NCBI GenBank assembly: GCA_937858455.1
Contig: CALLYN010000584.1
Span: forward strand, 1-6,583
Direction of reading: 5' to 3'
From: an uncultured Kouleothrix sp.
GTDB taxonomy: Bacteria > Chloroflexota > Chloroflexia > Chloroflexales > Roseiflexaceae
DNA: 6,583 nt
In this document: piece after piece, positions 5,522 through 6,583 of the stretch
Layout of the letters: every line of letters begins with the position of its first letter
Numbering within the stretch: position 1 is the stretch's first letter
Translations under genes and position numbers: made by a program
The notes under the pieces: generated by a model
What the model saw: only the letters and a program-made list of their open reading frames with translations
What the model was told of the DNA's origin: nothing
Databases searched by the model: none

Positions 5522-6583
5522 ATGGAACAAACCTACCTCAACCCGGTGTATTCCCACAGCTTCCCCGACCCATTTGTGCTGAAGTATTGCGGCGAGTATT
5601 GGGCCTACTGCACCGGCGAAACGCCTGACGGCCGGCGCTTCGGCGTGCTGCGCTCGCGCGACCTGGTGCATTGGCAGCCGTTGGGCGGCGCGATGGAGCC
5701 GCTGGCCGAGCCGCACCCGCACTACTGGGCGCCCGAGGTTACCTACGCGAATGGCCGCTTCTACATGTACTACAGCGTTGGCGACGAGGCGACAATGCAG
5801 ATGCGCGTGGCCGTGGCCGAGCACCCGGCTGGGCCGTTCGCCGACAGCGGCCGGCGGCTTACGCGCGAGCCGTTCGCGATCGACGGGCACGTGCTGATCG
5901 ACGACGACGGCGCGTGGTATCTGTTCTACGCCACCGACTTCCTCGAGCGCAGCCATATTGGCACCGGCACCGTGCGCGACCGGCTGATCGACCCGTTCAC
6001 GCTGGCCGGGCAGCCTGCGCCAGTGACGCTGCCGCGCTACGATTGGCACGTGTACGACCCGCAGCGCGCCGAGAAGGGCGGCGTGCGCTGGCATACCGTC
6101 GAGGGGCCGTTTGTGCTGAAGCACAAACAGCGCTACTACCAGATGTTCAGCGGTGGCAACTGGCAGAACCCGAGCTACGGTGTGAGCTACGCCGTGGCCG
6201 ACCGCGCCGACGCGCCTGGCGAGTGGCGCCAGGCCGCCGACGGCGAGGCTGTGCTGCCGATCCTGCGGACGCTGCCGGGCCAGGTGATCGGGCCGGGCCA
6301 CAACTCGGTGGTGCGCGGCCCCGACAACCAGCAGCTGTTCTGCGTCTACCATCGCTGGTCGGGCGACCTGAGCGCGCGCGTGCTGGCGATCGACCGGCTC
6401 GACTGGGCTGGCGAGCGTATGCTGGTGCTTGGCCCCAGCACCGCGCCGCAGCCGGTGCCAAACTCGCCCTCCTTCGCCGACTTTTTCGATCAGCGGCGCG
6501 CCGGCGGGCTGGGCGCGGGCTGGGCGTGCGCGGGTGGAGCATGGGCGGCAGGCGGTGGCGAGGCCATCCAGAGCGACGCCGCG
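5522..6583 (+). CDS. Cytoplasmic GH43 glycosidase, 3' end beyond the window
   Basis: Translation from ATG 5522 is open to the window end (354 codons, no stop). It starts MEQTYLNPVYSHSFPDPFVL with no signal peptide, unlike the secreted paralogue. GH43 catalytic residues: base Asp16 (FPDPF), pKa Asp121 (AIDGHVLIDDDGAWYLFY), acid Glu194 (VEGPFVLKHKQRYYQMFSGG) and the histidine of GPGHNSVV at 260; YWAPEV, AGPF and a C-terminal VYHRW are also present. The propeller ends near residue 315. The remaining residues, beginning SPSFADFFDQ, look like the first strands of an appended beta-sandwich that continues outside the window. No earlier in-frame start exists back to 5480. AGGA at 5504-5507 is rather far (14 nt) to be a good ribosome site. 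It likely hydrolyses imported arabino- or xylo-oligosaccharides, and follows the GH1-like gene by 87 bp, probably in one transcript. Confidence 0.88.
   Translation, partial: MEQTYLNPVYSHSFPDPFVLKYCGEYWAYCTGETPDGRRFGVLRSRDLVHWQPLGGAMEPLAEPHPHYWAPEVTYANGRFYMYYSVGDEATMQMRVAVAEHPAGPFADSGRRLTREPFAIDGHVLIDDDGAWYLFYATDFLERSHIGTGTVRDRLIDPFTLAGQPAPVTLPRYDWHVYDPQRAEKGGVRWHTVEGPFVLKHKQRYYQMFSGGNWQNPSYGVSYAVADRADAPGEWRQAADGEAVLPILRTLPGQVIGPGHNSVVRGPDNQQLFCVYHRWSGDLSARVLAIDRLDWAGERMLVLGPSTAPQPVPNSPSFADFFDQRRAGGLGAGWACAGGAWAAGGGEAIQSDAA

Noticed and set aside
5489..6352. Minus-strand open frame opposite the third GH43
   Set aside because: Antisense by-product of GC-biased codons; the plus frame has all GH43 residues.

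Overview
The window is GC-rich DNA (about two thirds G+C by eye, strongly GC-biased third codon positions) from a free-living bacterium. A deazaflavin (F420)-dependent reductase, several family 43 glycosidases, a Pro/Ala/Thr linker typical of secreted proteins, and many perfect intergenic hairpins together suggest a filamentous Chloroflexota lineage (Roseiflexus/Kouleothrix-like). That placement is inference; an actinobacterium is the main alternative. No rRNA, tRNA, CRISPR array or transposase gene was seen.

Layout. Positions 1-125 hold the 5' end of a minus-strand Gfo/Idh/MocA-type dehydrogenase running off the left edge. Positions 126-536 form a gene-free divergent region packed with structured repeats: a 151-bp unit with 17-18-bp terminal inverted repeats and three internal hairpins (142-292), directly followed by a nested palindromic element (303-425, perhaps extending to 494). 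Then come plus-strand genes: an F420H2-dependent quinone-reductase-like protein (537-1025); a GH43 glycosidase whose export signal is missing (1152-2045); a secreted two-domain GH43 with a C-terminal beta-sandwich (2166-3992); a second copy of the palindromic element plus a degenerate inverted copy of its stem (4001-4150); a GH1-like clan-A glycosidase (4157-5434); and a cytoplasmic GH43 cut by the right edge (5522-6583).

How the genes fit together. The four glycosidases read in one direction with 87-165 bp gaps. They look like a hemicellulose/arabinan degradation locus: outside the cell, the GH43 enzymes trim arabino- or xylo-polysaccharide; inside, the second type of GH43 and the GH1 enzyme finish imported oligosaccharides. 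The divergent Gfo/Idh/MocA enzyme could oxidise a released sugar. Substrates cannot be fixed from sequence alone.

Most notable: (1) the first GH43 keeps a family-typical N-terminal motif and a Pro-rich linker in frame upstream of any usable start, but its signal peptide is gone and the frame runs straight into the stop of the preceding F420 gene; (2) the palindromic element occurs twice with almost identical arms and an 18-bp perfect stem that differs at four base pairs between copies, every one compensated, and a third inverted remnant also shows a compensated pair.
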